Assembly: GCF_004912135.1 (NCBI RefSeq)
Contig: NZ_STGU01000011.1
Coordinates: forward strand, 1 to 64,000
Origin: Rhizobium rosettiformans W3
GTDB taxonomy: Bacteria; Pseudomonadota; Alphaproteobacteria; Rhizobiales; Rhizobiaceae
Reading direction: 5' to 3'
DNA: 64,000 bases
Shown one piece after another: positions 8,216 through 15,765 of this stretch (position 1 is the stretch's first letter; each line of letters opens with the position of its first letter). The notes beneath the pieces were generated by a model, which was given only the letters and a program-made list of their open reading frames with translations, was not told where the DNA came from and made no database searches. A program made the translations under genes and the position numbers.

Positions 8216-8926
8216 ATGTGCAATCTCTACAACATCACGACGAACCAGGAAGCTATCCAGGCAATCACCAAGGCGATCGATCGTCTCGGCAATCTTGAGC
8301 CTTCGCTCAACGTCTATCCCGATCAGATGGCCCCGATCATTCGCAACAACAATGGTGAGCGAGAAGCCGTGATGGTGCGCTGGGGCATGCCATCCTCTCA
8401 GAAAGCGCTATTCGATGCGGCCTCCAAACGTGCTGACAAGCTCAGGGAGAAGGGCAAGCCCGTCGACTTCGATCACCTGCTGAAGCACGAACCGGACCGG
8501 GGCACCACGAACATTCGAAACACCAACAGCAGCCATTGGAAAAGATGGCTCGGGGTCGAAAACCGCTGCGTTGTGCCTTTTACTCGGTTTGCCGAACCGG
8601 ATCCGGCATCGAAGCCTGAAGGCGGCACCACACCGAATGCCTGGTTTGCTCGTGACGAGACAGAACCGCTGATGTTCTTCGCTGGGATCTGGGTGCAGCA
8701 ATGGGAGAGCGTGCGCAAGGTCAAGGACGGGCTCACCAGAGACGACCTCTTCGGGTTTTTGACGACTGAGCCCAACTCCGTAGTGGCGCCGATCCACCCG
8801 AAGGCTATGCCGGTCATTCTATCGAGCGATGAAGAAGTGCATGCATGGCTTACTGCACCATGGGCAGAGGCGAAGTCACTTCAGAGGCCATTGCCCGATG
8901 ATCGGCTTATTCTGCTGAAGACTTGA
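8216..8926 (+). CDS. SOS response-associated peptidase (SRAP, YedK/HMCES family)
   Basis: 236 aa. SRAP proteins form a thiazolidine cross-link with abasic sites in single-stranded DNA through Cys2 after removal of Met1. The start is therefore the ATG at 8216, giving MCNLYN, with GGGAGG upstream; the in-frame ATG 60 bases earlier would bury Cys2. Other family residues are the Asn of NIRNTN, the Glu of [11 protein letters not shown] and the His of [10 protein letters not shown]. The family core CxxP..GF.EW is divergent here. It lies in the element's cargo region and may protect phage or host single-stranded DNA. Confidence 0.88.
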   Translation: MCNLYNITTNQEAIQAITKAIDRLGNLEPSLNVYPDQMAPIIRNNNGEREAVMVRWGMPSSQKALFDAASKRADKLREKGKPVDFDHLLKHEPDRGTTNIRNTNSSHWKRWLGVENRCVVPFTRFAEPDPASKPEGGTTPNAWFARDETEPLMFFAGIWVQQWESVRKVKDGLTRDDLFGFLTTEPNSVVAPIHPKAMPVILSSDEEVHAWLTAPWAEAKSLQRPLPDDRLILLKT

Positions 8927-9006
8927 TCGGCAAGCTGGCCCAAAGTGCGGCCACCTGACTACCAATCAGCGGCTACCGGACACGAGAAGCTATGAACGGC
9001 AGCGGA

Positions 9007-9315
9007 TCATAGGCCGTCTTGATCGATCGACGCGCTATAGGGTAACGCCGGGGTTTCAGGAAGCACTTCGCAGAAGAAGACGGCCGGCGCATTCGTGCGC
9101 TTGTGAGGCGGTGCCAGCCTACCCAGGCGCACGGCTTCTGCATGGCCGTCAATCACTGCCCCCAGGCGATACATGCCGGCGCGATCAGCGGATCTGATAA
9201 AGCCCTCGCGCACGAGAGCCTTGAAACCCTGCTTGGTGATGTGGAGAGCCTTTGCGCCCTCGTCGGCAGTGATCAGCCAATCCCGAAGAGGCTTCTTTCG
9301 GTGAAGGACGCTCAC
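9007..9315 (-). CDS. phage hypothetical protein, HTH-like N terminus
   Basis: 102 aa, last gene of the leftward operon. The GTG start at 9315 overlaps the stop of the preceding gene (GTGA). The stretch ITADEGAKALHITKQGFKAL has the spacing of a helix-turn-helix or excisionase-type DNA-binding unit. Function unknown; its operon position is distal to tail genes. Confidence 0.6.
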   Translation of the reverse strand: MSVLHRKKPLRDWLITADEGAKALHITKQGFKALVREGFIRSADRAGMYRLGAVIDGHAEAVRLGRLAPPHKRTNAPAVFFCEVLPETPALPYSASIDQDGL

Positions 9316-9548
9316 CGGGCGCGCTTAAGCTTCATGTCGCCCTCTGGACGGGTAAGATCATTGGACGCCTCCCAGCAAGCTCGCTGCTGCTCTGGGGTGA
9401 GCTTCCGATATTGCCGATAGGTCATGCCCAGGCCGAAGGCCATAGGAGCAATCGCTTTGTTTGGCCCTCGGAGCTTGTTGAGGCGCATCATCTCCCAATC
9501 GGTCAACTCGCGCATGATCCCTACGCCTTCGACATGGATCTGTCTCAT
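9312..9548 (-). CDS. phage hypothetical protein
   Basis: 78 aa. The ATG at 9548 has AAGGA nine bases upstream and lies four bases after the stop of the gp10-like gene. It is soluble and charged (ELTDWEMMRLNKL, LTPEQQRACWEA). It is placed directly after tail-type genes and may be a minor structural or assembly protein, but there is no recognised domain. Confidence 0.6.
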   Translation of the reverse strand: MRQIHVEGVGIMRELTDWEMMRLNKLRGPNKAIAPMAFGLGMTYRQYRKLTPEQQRACWEASNDLTRPEGDMKLKRAR

Positions 9549-9552
9549 GCGG

Positions 9553-10017
9553 TCAATCCTTGACTTTGAAGGTCACACTTGCGCGGAGCTCGCCGGAATC
9601 AATAAGTGGGTTGCTGGACCCCTTCTGAGCGATCGTCGAGGGCGCGTTCGGCGGCGACTGCAGAGAGGTGATCTCCTCTTGAATGTCGCCTTGCGCTTTG
9701 ATCCCGAGCTTGCGGAGAACCTGACGCATGACCTTGGCCGGATCCTTGCCGGCGGCAGCGGCGCGGACGATCTCTTTCGCCCCTGCGACCATCGCCGATC
9801 GATAGCTTGACCGATTGGCCCGCATGGCATTCTGCATGAAAGGTCTTTCGGGGATCCGAGACGTCCCGAAATTATTGAACACAGCCCTTTCCAGCACGTC
9901 GCTGTCAGTCTCGCCGGCAGGAAAGCCCACCTCTACGATGGCAGGCTTTGGCGGGATCGATTTGAGCCCCGCCACACCATTTCCCACTACTTTGGTGCGC
10001 CTGACCCTGATCGGCAT
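9553..10017 (-). CDS. HK97 gp10-like tail completion/neck protein
   Basis: 154 aa. The C-terminal pattern (helical segment, then NAPSTIAQKGSSNPLIDSG and a final beta-rich SVTFKVK) is typical of HK97 gp10-type and virion-morphogenesis proteins that join tail and head. The ATG at 10017 overlaps the tape-measure stop (TGATG). In most siphophages this gene lies upstream of the tail tube and tape measure; here it follows the tape measure, which is unusual. Confidence 0.7.
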   Translation of the reverse strand: MPIRVRRTKVVGNGVAGLKSIPPKPAIVEVGFPAGETDSDVLERAVFNNFGTSRIPERPFMQNAMRANRSSYRSAMVAGAKEIVRAAAAGKDPAKVMRQVLRKLGIKAQGDIQEEITSLQSPPNAPSTIAQKGSSNPLIDSGELRASVTFKVKD

Positions 10018-11591
10018 CAGATGCCCCCGGGTACGAAGCGCGGGGGAGGCAGCGAACGCGTAGCAGCACCCGCCGCCGCATTGCCCACGGCTTGCCCGAC
10101 TGCTGCCGGGGCATCGGTTGCTTGGGTCACCGTCACCCCGCCAACATCCACCGTCACCGACTGATTGCGGCTGTCGTTGATCGTGTTATTCAGCGAGGTC
10201 GCGGCCTGATCTGCGCTCATTTTGGAGACATTGGCTTGCGCGTTCTGGATCTTCGCCAGAATGTTATCCAGCTCGGGCACACGCTGCTCTGGACGGAGCG
10301 AAACAGAGCCCTCGGTTCCGGTTCGTCCGGCTGGCGCTGGAGCGGTGGAAATCCAGTTCAACGGGTTCAGCGCGGCAAGCTTCTCCGTCGCCCAGGCAAC
10401 GAAGTCGAGGACAACAGCGCGAGCGCCATCAAAGGCAGCCTGGAAGGCGTCACGGATCCCGTCGCTGATCCGATCGGGCAAAGCGTTGAGCCATTCAAGG
10501 ATCGCGTCCTTGAGCTCCCCTAGCCAGATGATGGCGTCGCCTATCACCGACTTGCCGCCGCGAAGGAAGGTCAGGAAGTCGTCGAGGACGAGGCCGGCCA
10601 CGATGAAGCCGGTGACGATCGGGGAGATGCCGAGGGCGATCCCGAGCATGACCGCCTTAAGGACGTTCCACGCTTCGGAGTTGGCATCGATGTAGCTCGA
10701 GATGGTTTCGATGTGACGGCCAATCCTCGCGGCGAAGTCACCGACGAAGGTCACGGCGGTTGACAGGCTGTCGGAGATGGCCTTTGCCCAGCGGTCAAGG
10801 CTGCCGTTCGCATCGAGCCTGCCGATGAAGTCCATGAGGCGCTGAAGCTGGCCCTTTGCGACATCAAAGAACCCGGCATCGCCGATCCGGCGCTGAAAGT
10901 CTGTCCAGCTATCCCCGAGATTGGAGGTCATGCCGTCCCATGTGCGAGACTGCTTATCCATCGCATCGTTGAACCGCCGGCCGAAGTTGTCGACCAGAAA
11001 CTTCTGGATCTCGACGCTGCTCTTCTTCAACGTCTTCGACATCTGCTTGCCGTTCTCCTGCCAGGAGTACGTCACTTGATCGCCCGCGACGCTGGCAGTG
11101 ATGCCGAAGGCCTTGAGGCGTTCATTTTCGCCCGTAATTGCGTCAGCAATGGCTTCGACGCCCGACATGAGGCCGACGCCCATTGCAGAGCCGGCATCGC
11201 CTGCAGCCTTCAGTGTGCCGTCCAGCGGGTCGATGCCGTAAGCCTTGAGGCGAACGAAGGCCTGCGTGACGTCACCGATCTCGTAGGGGGTGGTTTTCGC
11301 GAACTCGGCGACCCAATCGAGCGAGGCCCGGGCCTTGTCGGCACTTCCCTCGATCGTCTCCAGGGTGGCCTGGTAGCCTTCGAACTCGGCAGAGGTGGAA
11401 ATGACCGACTTGCCCAGCGCTCCCATGCCGGCGGCAACGGCGGCGGCTGCAGCGGCCATCACGGTTGCGGCTCTGGCGGCAAAGGCGGTGATGCCCTTCT
11501 CGGCTTCGGACATGCCCTTCTGAAAGCGCTTGAGATCGGCCTCTCCGGTGAGGTCCCAGCCAAGTTCGGCGACGAGCTTTTCGATGATCAT
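10017..11591 (-). CDS. tail length tape measure protein
   Basis: 524 aa, alpha-helical, with Ala-rich hydrophobic patches near residues 35-60 and 310-345. Residues ~70-190 match the tape-measure N-terminal domain pattern: KTTPYEIGDVTQAFVRLK, SAMGVGLMSGVEAIADA and ITGENERLKAFGI. In phages it sets tail length and enters the host envelope on injection. At 524 aa it is short for the family and would specify a short tail. The ATG overlaps the preceding stop (ATGA). Confidence 0.85.
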   Translation of the reverse strand: MIIEKLVAELGWDLTGEADLKRFQKGMSEAEKGITAFAARAATVMAAAAAAVAAGMGALGKSVISTSAEFEGYQATLETIEGSADKARASLDWVAEFAKTTPYEIGDVTQAFVRLKAYGIDPLDGTLKAAGDAGSAMGVGLMSGVEAIADAITGENERLKAFGITASVAGDQVTYSWQENGKQMSKTLKKSSVEIQKFLVDNFGRRFNDAMDKQSRTWDGMTSNLGDSWTDFQRRIGDAGFFDVAKGQLQRLMDFIGRLDANGSLDRWAKAISDSLSTAVTFVGDFAARIGRHIETISSYIDANSEAWNVLKAVMLGIALGISPIVTGFIVAGLVLDDFLTFLRGGKSVIGDAIIWLGELKDAILEWLNALPDRISDGIRDAFQAAFDGARAVVLDFVAWATEKLAALNPLNWISTAPAPAGRTGTEGSVSLRPEQRVPELDNILAKIQNAQANVSKMSADQAATSLNNTINDSRNQSVTVDVGGVTVTQATDAPAAVGQAVGNAAAGAATRSLPPPRFVPGGI

Positions 11592-12070
11592 GGCAGTTGC
11601 TCCTTCGCGAACTGGCTTTGCTTGAGTTCGGCCGTGATGGCGGTCTGTTGAGCGCTGCCCTTATCCAGCGGCCCGCCATTCTTCAGGATGCAGTTGCAGG
11701 CCTCGCAGCGCATGGTTTCGCGGATCCGCTCAAGGTCGATATGCGCCTCAGGGGCGGCAGCCATGGCGATCATCAGAATGGTAGTGGAATAGGGTTCCGG
11801 GGTGGTGATGCGCCTGTCGGCGATCATCCCGGCAATGGCCCGATCCAGCTTTCGCATCGATGAGGTGAATGGGCCGATCTTGTCTTGAGCGACCACGAGG
11901 CGGAGAACCGCCCCGCAGTGCCGGAAGGCAAACGTATAACAGACGTCGAGCCGACGCGCCTGGACGGCTTTGCGCTCCTTGGCGGTGGATACCCGCACCC
12001 CGGCCCATTCGCCCGTCTTGAGGGCGCTATCGGTCGCGGTGAGCTCTTCCCAGGCGTGCCGGATCTGCAT
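11588..12070 (-). CDS. phage protein in tail-chaperone position
   Basis: 160 aa of unknown function between the next gene upstream and the tape measure, with one- to four-base overlaps at both ends. The ATG at 12070 is preferred; the TTG one codon earlier is in frame. It contains a CEACNC cysteine cluster near residue 125. Tail assembly chaperones (gpG/gpGT type) normally sit just upstream of the tape measure, so this is a positional candidate only. Confidence 0.6.
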   Translation of the reverse strand: MQIRHAWEELTATDSALKTGEWAGVRVSTAKERKAVQARRLDVCYTFAFRHCGAVLRLVVAQDKIGPFTSSMRKLDRAIAGMIADRRITTPEPYSTTILMIAMAAAPEAHIDLERIRETMRCEACNCILKNGGPLDKGSAQQTAITAELKQSQFAKEQLP

Positions 12071-12507
12071 CAAGCGGCCTCGCTGCCCGGCTTCTCAAGA
12101 TAGGCGTTCCGCATATCCTCGATCATCTGATCTCGGTAGGACCTGGATTGAGCAGCCTCCCGGTTAGGAGCCTGAGAGGCAGGCGTCGCTCCATAGAGCA
12201 TCGCGTAATATTCCGGCGCGGGCATGCCACAAGCCCTTAGGCCACGCACGTTGTCGAAGATCGGCAAGGCTGCCGCCTGCGTTACCGACATTCCGCGAAC
12301 GCTATCGCGCATGCTCTTGATTTCGGCATCGGTCATCATGGTAAGTTCCTTTCGGGTCTGTGGAGTTGCGCTGTCTTTCATCAACACGGGAATATGCAGT
12401 GAGGCACCGTTGACCAGCACTCCGTCCTTGACCGCGCCGCATGAGCATTTGCGCAGGCCCGACGCGTAGCAATTGCACATCATCTTCATTCCATCTGCTG
12501 TCAGCAT
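12070..12507 (-). CDS. phage hypothetical protein with Cys-rich N terminus
   Basis: 145 aa. The ATG at 12507 is preceded by AAAGGA at eight bases. Residues ~10-25 carry a CNC...CSC cluster that may bind metal. The C-terminal half is helical and charged. It starts the three-gene coupled block with the tape measure and follows a strong intergenic hairpin. No domain recognised. Confidence 0.6.
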   Translation of the reverse strand: MLTADGMKMMCNCYASGLRKCSCGAVKDGVLVNGASLHIPVLMKDSATPQTRKELTMMTDAEIKSMRDSVRGMSVTQAAALPIFDNVRGLRACGMPAPEYYAMLYGATPASQAPNREAAQSRSYRDQMIEDMRNAYLEKPGSEAA

Positions 12508-12533
12508 CGCTGTTGTCCTTTCAGCTCGTTGAA

Positions 12534-12574
12534 GGGGCGGCCGCTCTAGTTGAAGACGCCTAGAGAGCCGCCCC
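12534..12574 (-). terminator. interrupted 14-bp hairpin between phage genes
   Basis: Arms GGGGCGGC (12534-12541) plus CTCTAG (12544-12549) pair with CTAGAG (12560-12565) plus GCCGCCCC (12567-12574), with a two-versus-one internal loop and a 10-base apical loop. There is no T tract on the minus strand side, so it may act as an attenuator, RNA processing site or mRNA stabiliser rather than an intrinsic terminator. Confidence 0.45.
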
Positions 12575-12608
12575 GCCTTTCAGGCTTGGGCCCCATGCAC
12601 CAGGCCTG

Positions 12609-13247
12609 TCAGGATTTCAGGTTGATCGGGCGCGTTCCAGTGTCGGTCAGTTCAACCAACTTGGACGACATGAGACGCGGACGATCCGACGAGCCGGCAG
12701 CGTTCCAGCCCGATGGCGAGCCAGAGGCGACATATTCGGCTGATGCCAGCCACGCTTGATCACCAGCGGCGAGGCTGTTGACCCGCTCCAGGCGGGCGTC
12801 GTTGTCGCGGACACGCAAGATCAGAGCCGTCACGCGATCAATCAGATCGGGGTATTCCTTCAGATCCTCGACGAGTTGATCCCGCTCAGCGCGGGCGGCG
12901 TCGTATTCCTGTCGATTGGCTTCGCTACGCTCCCGCTTCACTGCCTGATCATGAAGTTCGGTCAGGCGCTCTGTCGCGCGCTCCATGCGGCGCCGGGTGA
13001 AGTCGGCGTCTTCCATTTCCTTCCGAGCCTTGGCGACGGCATCCGGTCTCGTGGTAGGGTCCAGCGCGATTTCGTTGGCTCTGATGCTTGCATCTTGCGC
13101 GGCCTGATCAGCCTGATCGACCTCTCGCAAGAGCGCTGCGATCTGCGCAGAAGAAAGCGTAGAGGTGAAAGCGTCAGCGATCCGATTTTCGAGATCGGCA
13201 CGGGGCAGCTCGACGACGTTGCTCTCTGCAGGCTTGATGCTAACCAT
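12609..13247 (-). CDS. phage coiled-coil protein
   Basis: 212 aa from the ATG at 13247 (AAAGGGG ten bases upstream). An in-frame ATG far upstream would run through the preceding gene in another frame and is rejected. Residues ~15-140 are strongly charged heptad-like helix (RREM, DQLVEDLKEY, RVTALILRVRDND). The C-terminal ~60 residues are Ser/Gly-rich. The position between small phage proteins and the tail block suggests a scaffold, head-fibre or similar role, but the function is not recognisable. Confidence 0.6.
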   Translation of the reverse strand: MVSIKPAESNVVELPRADLENRIADAFTSTLSSAQIAALLREVDQADQAAQDASIRANEIALDPTTRPDAVAKARKEMEDADFTRRRMERATERLTELHDQAVKRERSEANRQEYDAARAERDQLVEDLKEYPDLIDRVTALILRVRDNDARLERVNSLAAGDQAWLASAEYVASGSPSGWNAAGSSDRPRLMSSKLVELTDTGTRPINLKS

Positions 13248-13503
13248 GGAGGAATACCCCTTTCTGGAGCTTGGGTGTCTGTTGGGAAGCCCGATCGGCT
13301 CGGGAGGTGAGATCGCGCCGCAGATCGGCGCATGACTGCCCCTGGATGCGTGCCAGGGCTTCGAAGTAGCTTTCGCCGGCCTGCCTGCCCCCGTTCTCGT
13401 CAACGAAGGCTGCAATTGCTGGGAAAGGGGATGGCGTGGCTGCCGCACTGGTCGGCACCTTTTGCTCAAGCCCCTGGAGACGGGTGATCCGGGCTTTGCT
13501 CAT
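13240..13503 (-). CDS. small phage protein, third of a tandem trio sharing an N-terminal motif
   Basis: 87 aa starting MSKARITRLQGLEQK. The ATG at 13503 overlaps the preceding stop (ATGA), which decides the start over an ATG 15 bases upstream. It shares the opening pattern (basic residue, hydrophobic, RLxxhE) with the next two upstream genes. The remainder is unrelated to them and unrecognised. Confidence 0.6.
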   Translation of the reverse strand: MSKARITRLQGLEQKVPTSAAATPSPFPAIAAFVDENGGRQAGESYFEALARIQGQSCADLRRDLTSRADRASQQTPKLQKGVFLHG

Positions 13504-13724
13504 AGGTACGCCCCGCAATCGATCAGGAACTCGTCGAGGGCGGCGAGATCCGTTGCCGACAAGGCGTCTCGTCCTCCTGCGTCCACCTCACTTATGAGGC
13601 GGTCAACCTTGGCCCGCTCAGCGGCGTTCAGTCGGTGATAGGCATCATTGCGATAGTCCCAACCCGACACAGCCGGCTTGCTTTGCTCGATGCGCTCAAG
13701 GCGATTGATCAGCGCTCGGCTCAC
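13500..13724 (-). CDS. small phage protein, second of the tandem trio
   Basis: 74 aa starting MSRALINRLERIEQS from a GTG at 13724 that overlaps the preceding stop (GTGA). The middle (LNAAERAKVDRLISEV) and end (LSATDLAALDEFLI) parallel LTDEERADLDAISDKI and LSDRELDVFMAFCI of the gene upstream, so the two are paralogs produced by tandem duplication. Function unknown. Confidence 0.65.
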   Translation of the reverse strand: MSRALINRLERIEQSKPAVSGWDYRNDAYHRLNAAERAKVDRLISEVDAGGRDALSATDLAALDEFLIDCGAYL

Positions 13725-13984
13725 GGCGTTTCCTCCGTGGCTTTCACACCGGCTGCAATGCAGAACGCCATGAAGACATCGAGCTCGCGATCGGAGAGAA
13801 CTTTCACGGCCTCCTGCACATTGCCGCGATAAGCTGCGTTGATTTTGTCGGAGATTGCGTCGAGGTCTGCACGCTCTTCATCTGTCAGGCGCAGATATGC
13901 AGGCTCCAAGCTGTAGGCCCATTGGTCGTCTTCCTTTGCCGTCAATCGGCTCTCGATCCTTGCGAGGCGAGAAATCTTGGTCAT
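13721..13984 (-). CDS. small phage protein, first of the tandem trio
   Basis: 87 aa starting MTKISRLARIESRL. The ATG at 13984 overlaps the stop of the DUF5681 gene (TGATG); a TTG one codon upstream also exists. It is predicted all-helical and acidic in the middle, and paralogous to the next gene downstream. Soluble, no known domain; possibly a small virion-assembly or DNA-packaging accessory. Confidence 0.65.
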   Translation of the reverse strand: MTKISRLARIESRLTAKEDDQWAYSLEPAYLRLTDEERADLDAISDKINAAYRGNVQEAVKVLSDRELDVFMAFCIAAGVKATEETP

Positions 13985-14421
13985 CAAAGCCTCTCCTCAA
14001 GCGCCTTGATGCGTGCCTCAAGCTCGACGGCTTCCAGGGCGGTCACATACCGGCCGCAGAGCGCTGCGATGGCGTCGGCCTCGTCGGTGGTGAGCTCGCC
14101 TTTGGCAACGGCATCGAGGAGAGAAGCGAGCGCGGCCGGGACGTCGGCGGCGCATTTCACAGTCGGAAAGCTTTCGAGGGTGACGATCCGGCCTTTCCGC
14201 ACCGGGGCGATGCGTTCCAGGCAGAGGCGGAGAGCGGTGGTGTCTCCAGCGAGAGCGGTTTCGATCGCCTTGCGAGTGAGTTTGTTGGCGTCATTGCCAA
14301 GGAGCTTTTCAACGGCCAGCGTGGTGCGAGAGCGGGCGCCCTTCGGCTTGCCAGGATTGCCCGGTCCAAACCGCCCTTTCGCGTCCCGTGTGTTTTCGCC
14401 CGTACCGTCTTCCGAACTCAA
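13984..14421 (-). CDS. DUF5681 domain protein (terminase small subunit-like position)
   Basis: 145 aa. The N-terminal GRFGPGNPGKPKGARSR is the DUF5681 signature found in phage proteins near the packaging genes. The C-terminal half is helical (ADAIAALCGRY, LEARIKALEE). TTG at 14421 is preferred because GGAAGG lies seven bases before it; an ATG at 14454 has no ribosome site. It is first in the morphogenesis part of the leftward operon, yet no large terminase follows it. Confidence 0.7.
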   Translation of the reverse strand: MSSEDGTGENTRDAKGRFGPGNPGKPKGARSRTTLAVEKLLGNDANKLTRKAIETALAGDTTALRLCLERIAPVRKGRIVTLESFPTVKCAADVPAALASLLDAVAKGELTTDEADAIAALCGRYVTALEAVELEARIKALEERL

Positions 14422-14520
14422 TTTGCTGCCTTCCGTTACCCAACCGAAACCCATGACGGGCCGGCGAATTCATGGAAGCAATCTAACACCCTGACTTCAC
14501 GGCATAAAGGCAAAGTCAAC

Positions 14521-14541
14521 CACCTGATAAGGTATCAGGTG
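14521..14541. promoter_or_regulatory. perfect 9-bp inverted repeat upstream of the DUF5681 gene
   Basis: CACCTGATA (14521-14529) and TATCAGGTG (14533-14541) flank a 3-base centre. It lies about 100 bases upstream of the DUF5681 start in a 240-base gap and could bind a dimeric regulator. It matches 16 of 21 positions of the anticodon-stem palindrome inside the element's att core. Confidence 0.45.
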
Positions 14542-14662
14542 CTACCTCTTCATAACGGCACGGGAGCGGAGGGGAAATATCTTTGCGCCGGACGGCTGGA
14601 CGCTTCAGAAGCGCCGGATTATCGCCGAAAAAGCGGAAGCGTTCAGGTCAGGTTTTGACAGG

Positions 14663-15217
14663 TCACCACCTTGAAAGCGGGTGTCTCACTTGCTCGACGT
14701 TGGGGATAGTGAATTCGTCAGCCTGCAGTTCCATTGCTTCCCAGATGTAGTCTGGAATGTAGTGAGGAAAGGCCAAAGCAGAATGCGTTCCCGTCCGGAC
14801 GACGATTAGGCCTTTTTGCGTCAGCCCCACAAGTGACCCGTGACCTAGCTCAGCCGGGAATGCCTGCATCCGTCTGGAGAAGAAATAGGACATCACTTCG
14901 TGCTCATGCTTCGGCAGATCATATAGCCACTGAATGCGTTTCCACCTCACCGCACTGGCTCTCCGGGCCTCTCCTATGGAAGCGAAGATCTGGATGGACC
15001 ATGTGACAAGGCGCGTGATGCAGATCGCTGCCGCGAAGACTGCAACGACCAAGAAAATGGCGACGAGCCAGCGCGGAAGGTCTGCAAGATACGGCAGGGC
15101 TTCGTGATGGCCATATACGATAGCGGCAGAACCAAGAAGCGCGGCGAACGCTATCGGCCAAGCCACGCCCATTGCGTCGACAAATTCCTTAAGCGAGGGC
15201 AGCCCTACGGACGACAT
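14663..15217 (-). CDS. two-TM inner-membrane protein, SieB-like superinfection exclusion candidate
   Basis: 184 aa. Hydrophobic segments at ~18-38 (AWPIAFAALLGSAAIVYG) and ~50-70 (WLVAIFLVVAVFAAAI) are followed by a ~110-residue soluble C-terminal part. This layout and the WLV-loop pattern recall the SieB superinfection exclusion family, which aborts infection by other phages. GGAG precedes the ATG. The family assignment is tentative; a generic small membrane protein is the alternative. Confidence 0.5.
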   Translation of the reverse strand: MSSVGLPSLKEFVDAMGVAWPIAFAALLGSAAIVYGHHEALPYLADLPRWLVAIFLVVAVFAAAICITRLVTWSIQIFASIGEARRASAVRWKRIQWLYDLPKHEHEVMSYFFSRRMQAFPAELGHGSLVGLTQKGLIVVRTGTHSALAFPHYIPDYIWEAMELQADEFTIPNVEQVRHPLSRW

Positions 15218-15242
15218 TTGGAGCTTCTCCGTGGTGATCGGA

Positions 15243-15521
15243 CTATGGGCATAGCCTATCCAGCACGTTCGCGGCTTCCCGCAACCGATCCAGCTCCCCC
15301 GAAAGGACCTCGAGCTGCACAGAATGTTGGTACCAGTCGAAGATCTGAGGATTTCCCTGCAGATACTCTACATCCAGAAAGACCAGATCATTGAGGAGGG
15401 CGTCGTATTTCTCGAGCCGTTCCTTGATCAATCGGCAATCGCTCGGCTGCAGCTCTGCCGTATGCCCAACTCCCGCGAAGGAATGCATGAGGCAAGCCAA
15501 TACAAGCGGTCTCGTGCGCAT
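15243..15521 (-). CDS. small secreted hypothetical protein
   Basis: 92 aa. GGGGG precedes the ATG. Residues 1-22 form a short Sec signal (MRTRP, then LVLACLMHSFAGVG, cleavage near HTA). The mature part is helical with two cysteines (SDC near residue 29 and RLC at the end) that could form a disulfide. Unrecognised; one of a run of exported proteins in this operon. Confidence 0.6.
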   Translation of the reverse strand: MRTRPLVLACLMHSFAGVGHTAELQPSDCRLIKERLEKYDALLNDLVFLDVEYLQGNPQIFDWYQHSVQLEVLSGELDRLREAANVLDRLCP

Positions 15522-15539
15522 ACATCCCCCATCAAGTGT

Positions 15540-15689
15540 CTAGTGACAGTGAGCCCTGCCGGCTTTGTTGTCCATATGGCAGCACTGGCCAGGCGGTGAG
15601 CTTTTCCGACAACCACCACCGTGAGCGAACGCCGGCAGGTACGATGCGGCGACAATGGCGGCAGCAATTGAAATCCGAATGATGATCAT
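15540..15689 (-). CDS. 49-aa secreted Cys/His-rich peptide
   Basis: The ATG at 15689 follows GAGGGGGG at eight bases. A signal peptide (MIIIRISIAAAIVAASY..AFA) is followed by a ~27-residue mature peptide with three cysteines, four histidines and a terminal HCH. The composition suggests metal binding or disulfide cross-linking. It resembles short 'YHYH'-type C-terminal modules seen near phage nucleases, but the match is loose. Confidence 0.6.
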   Translation of the reverse strand: MIIIRISIAAAIVAASYLPAFAHGGGCRKSSPPGQCCHMDNKAGRAHCH

Positions 15690-15765
15690 GGTCCATCCCC
15701 CCCTCAACCTAAAGCTGGACCATACCAATCATCGCGAGCATGTCCACAGAGTTGCGCGAGCAAGG

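Noticed and set aside
14529..14675. Plus-strand frame containing FAPDGWTLQKRRIIAEKAE
   Set aside because: The peptide looks protein-like, but no ATG, GTG or TTG opens the frame before it, so it is at best a remnant.
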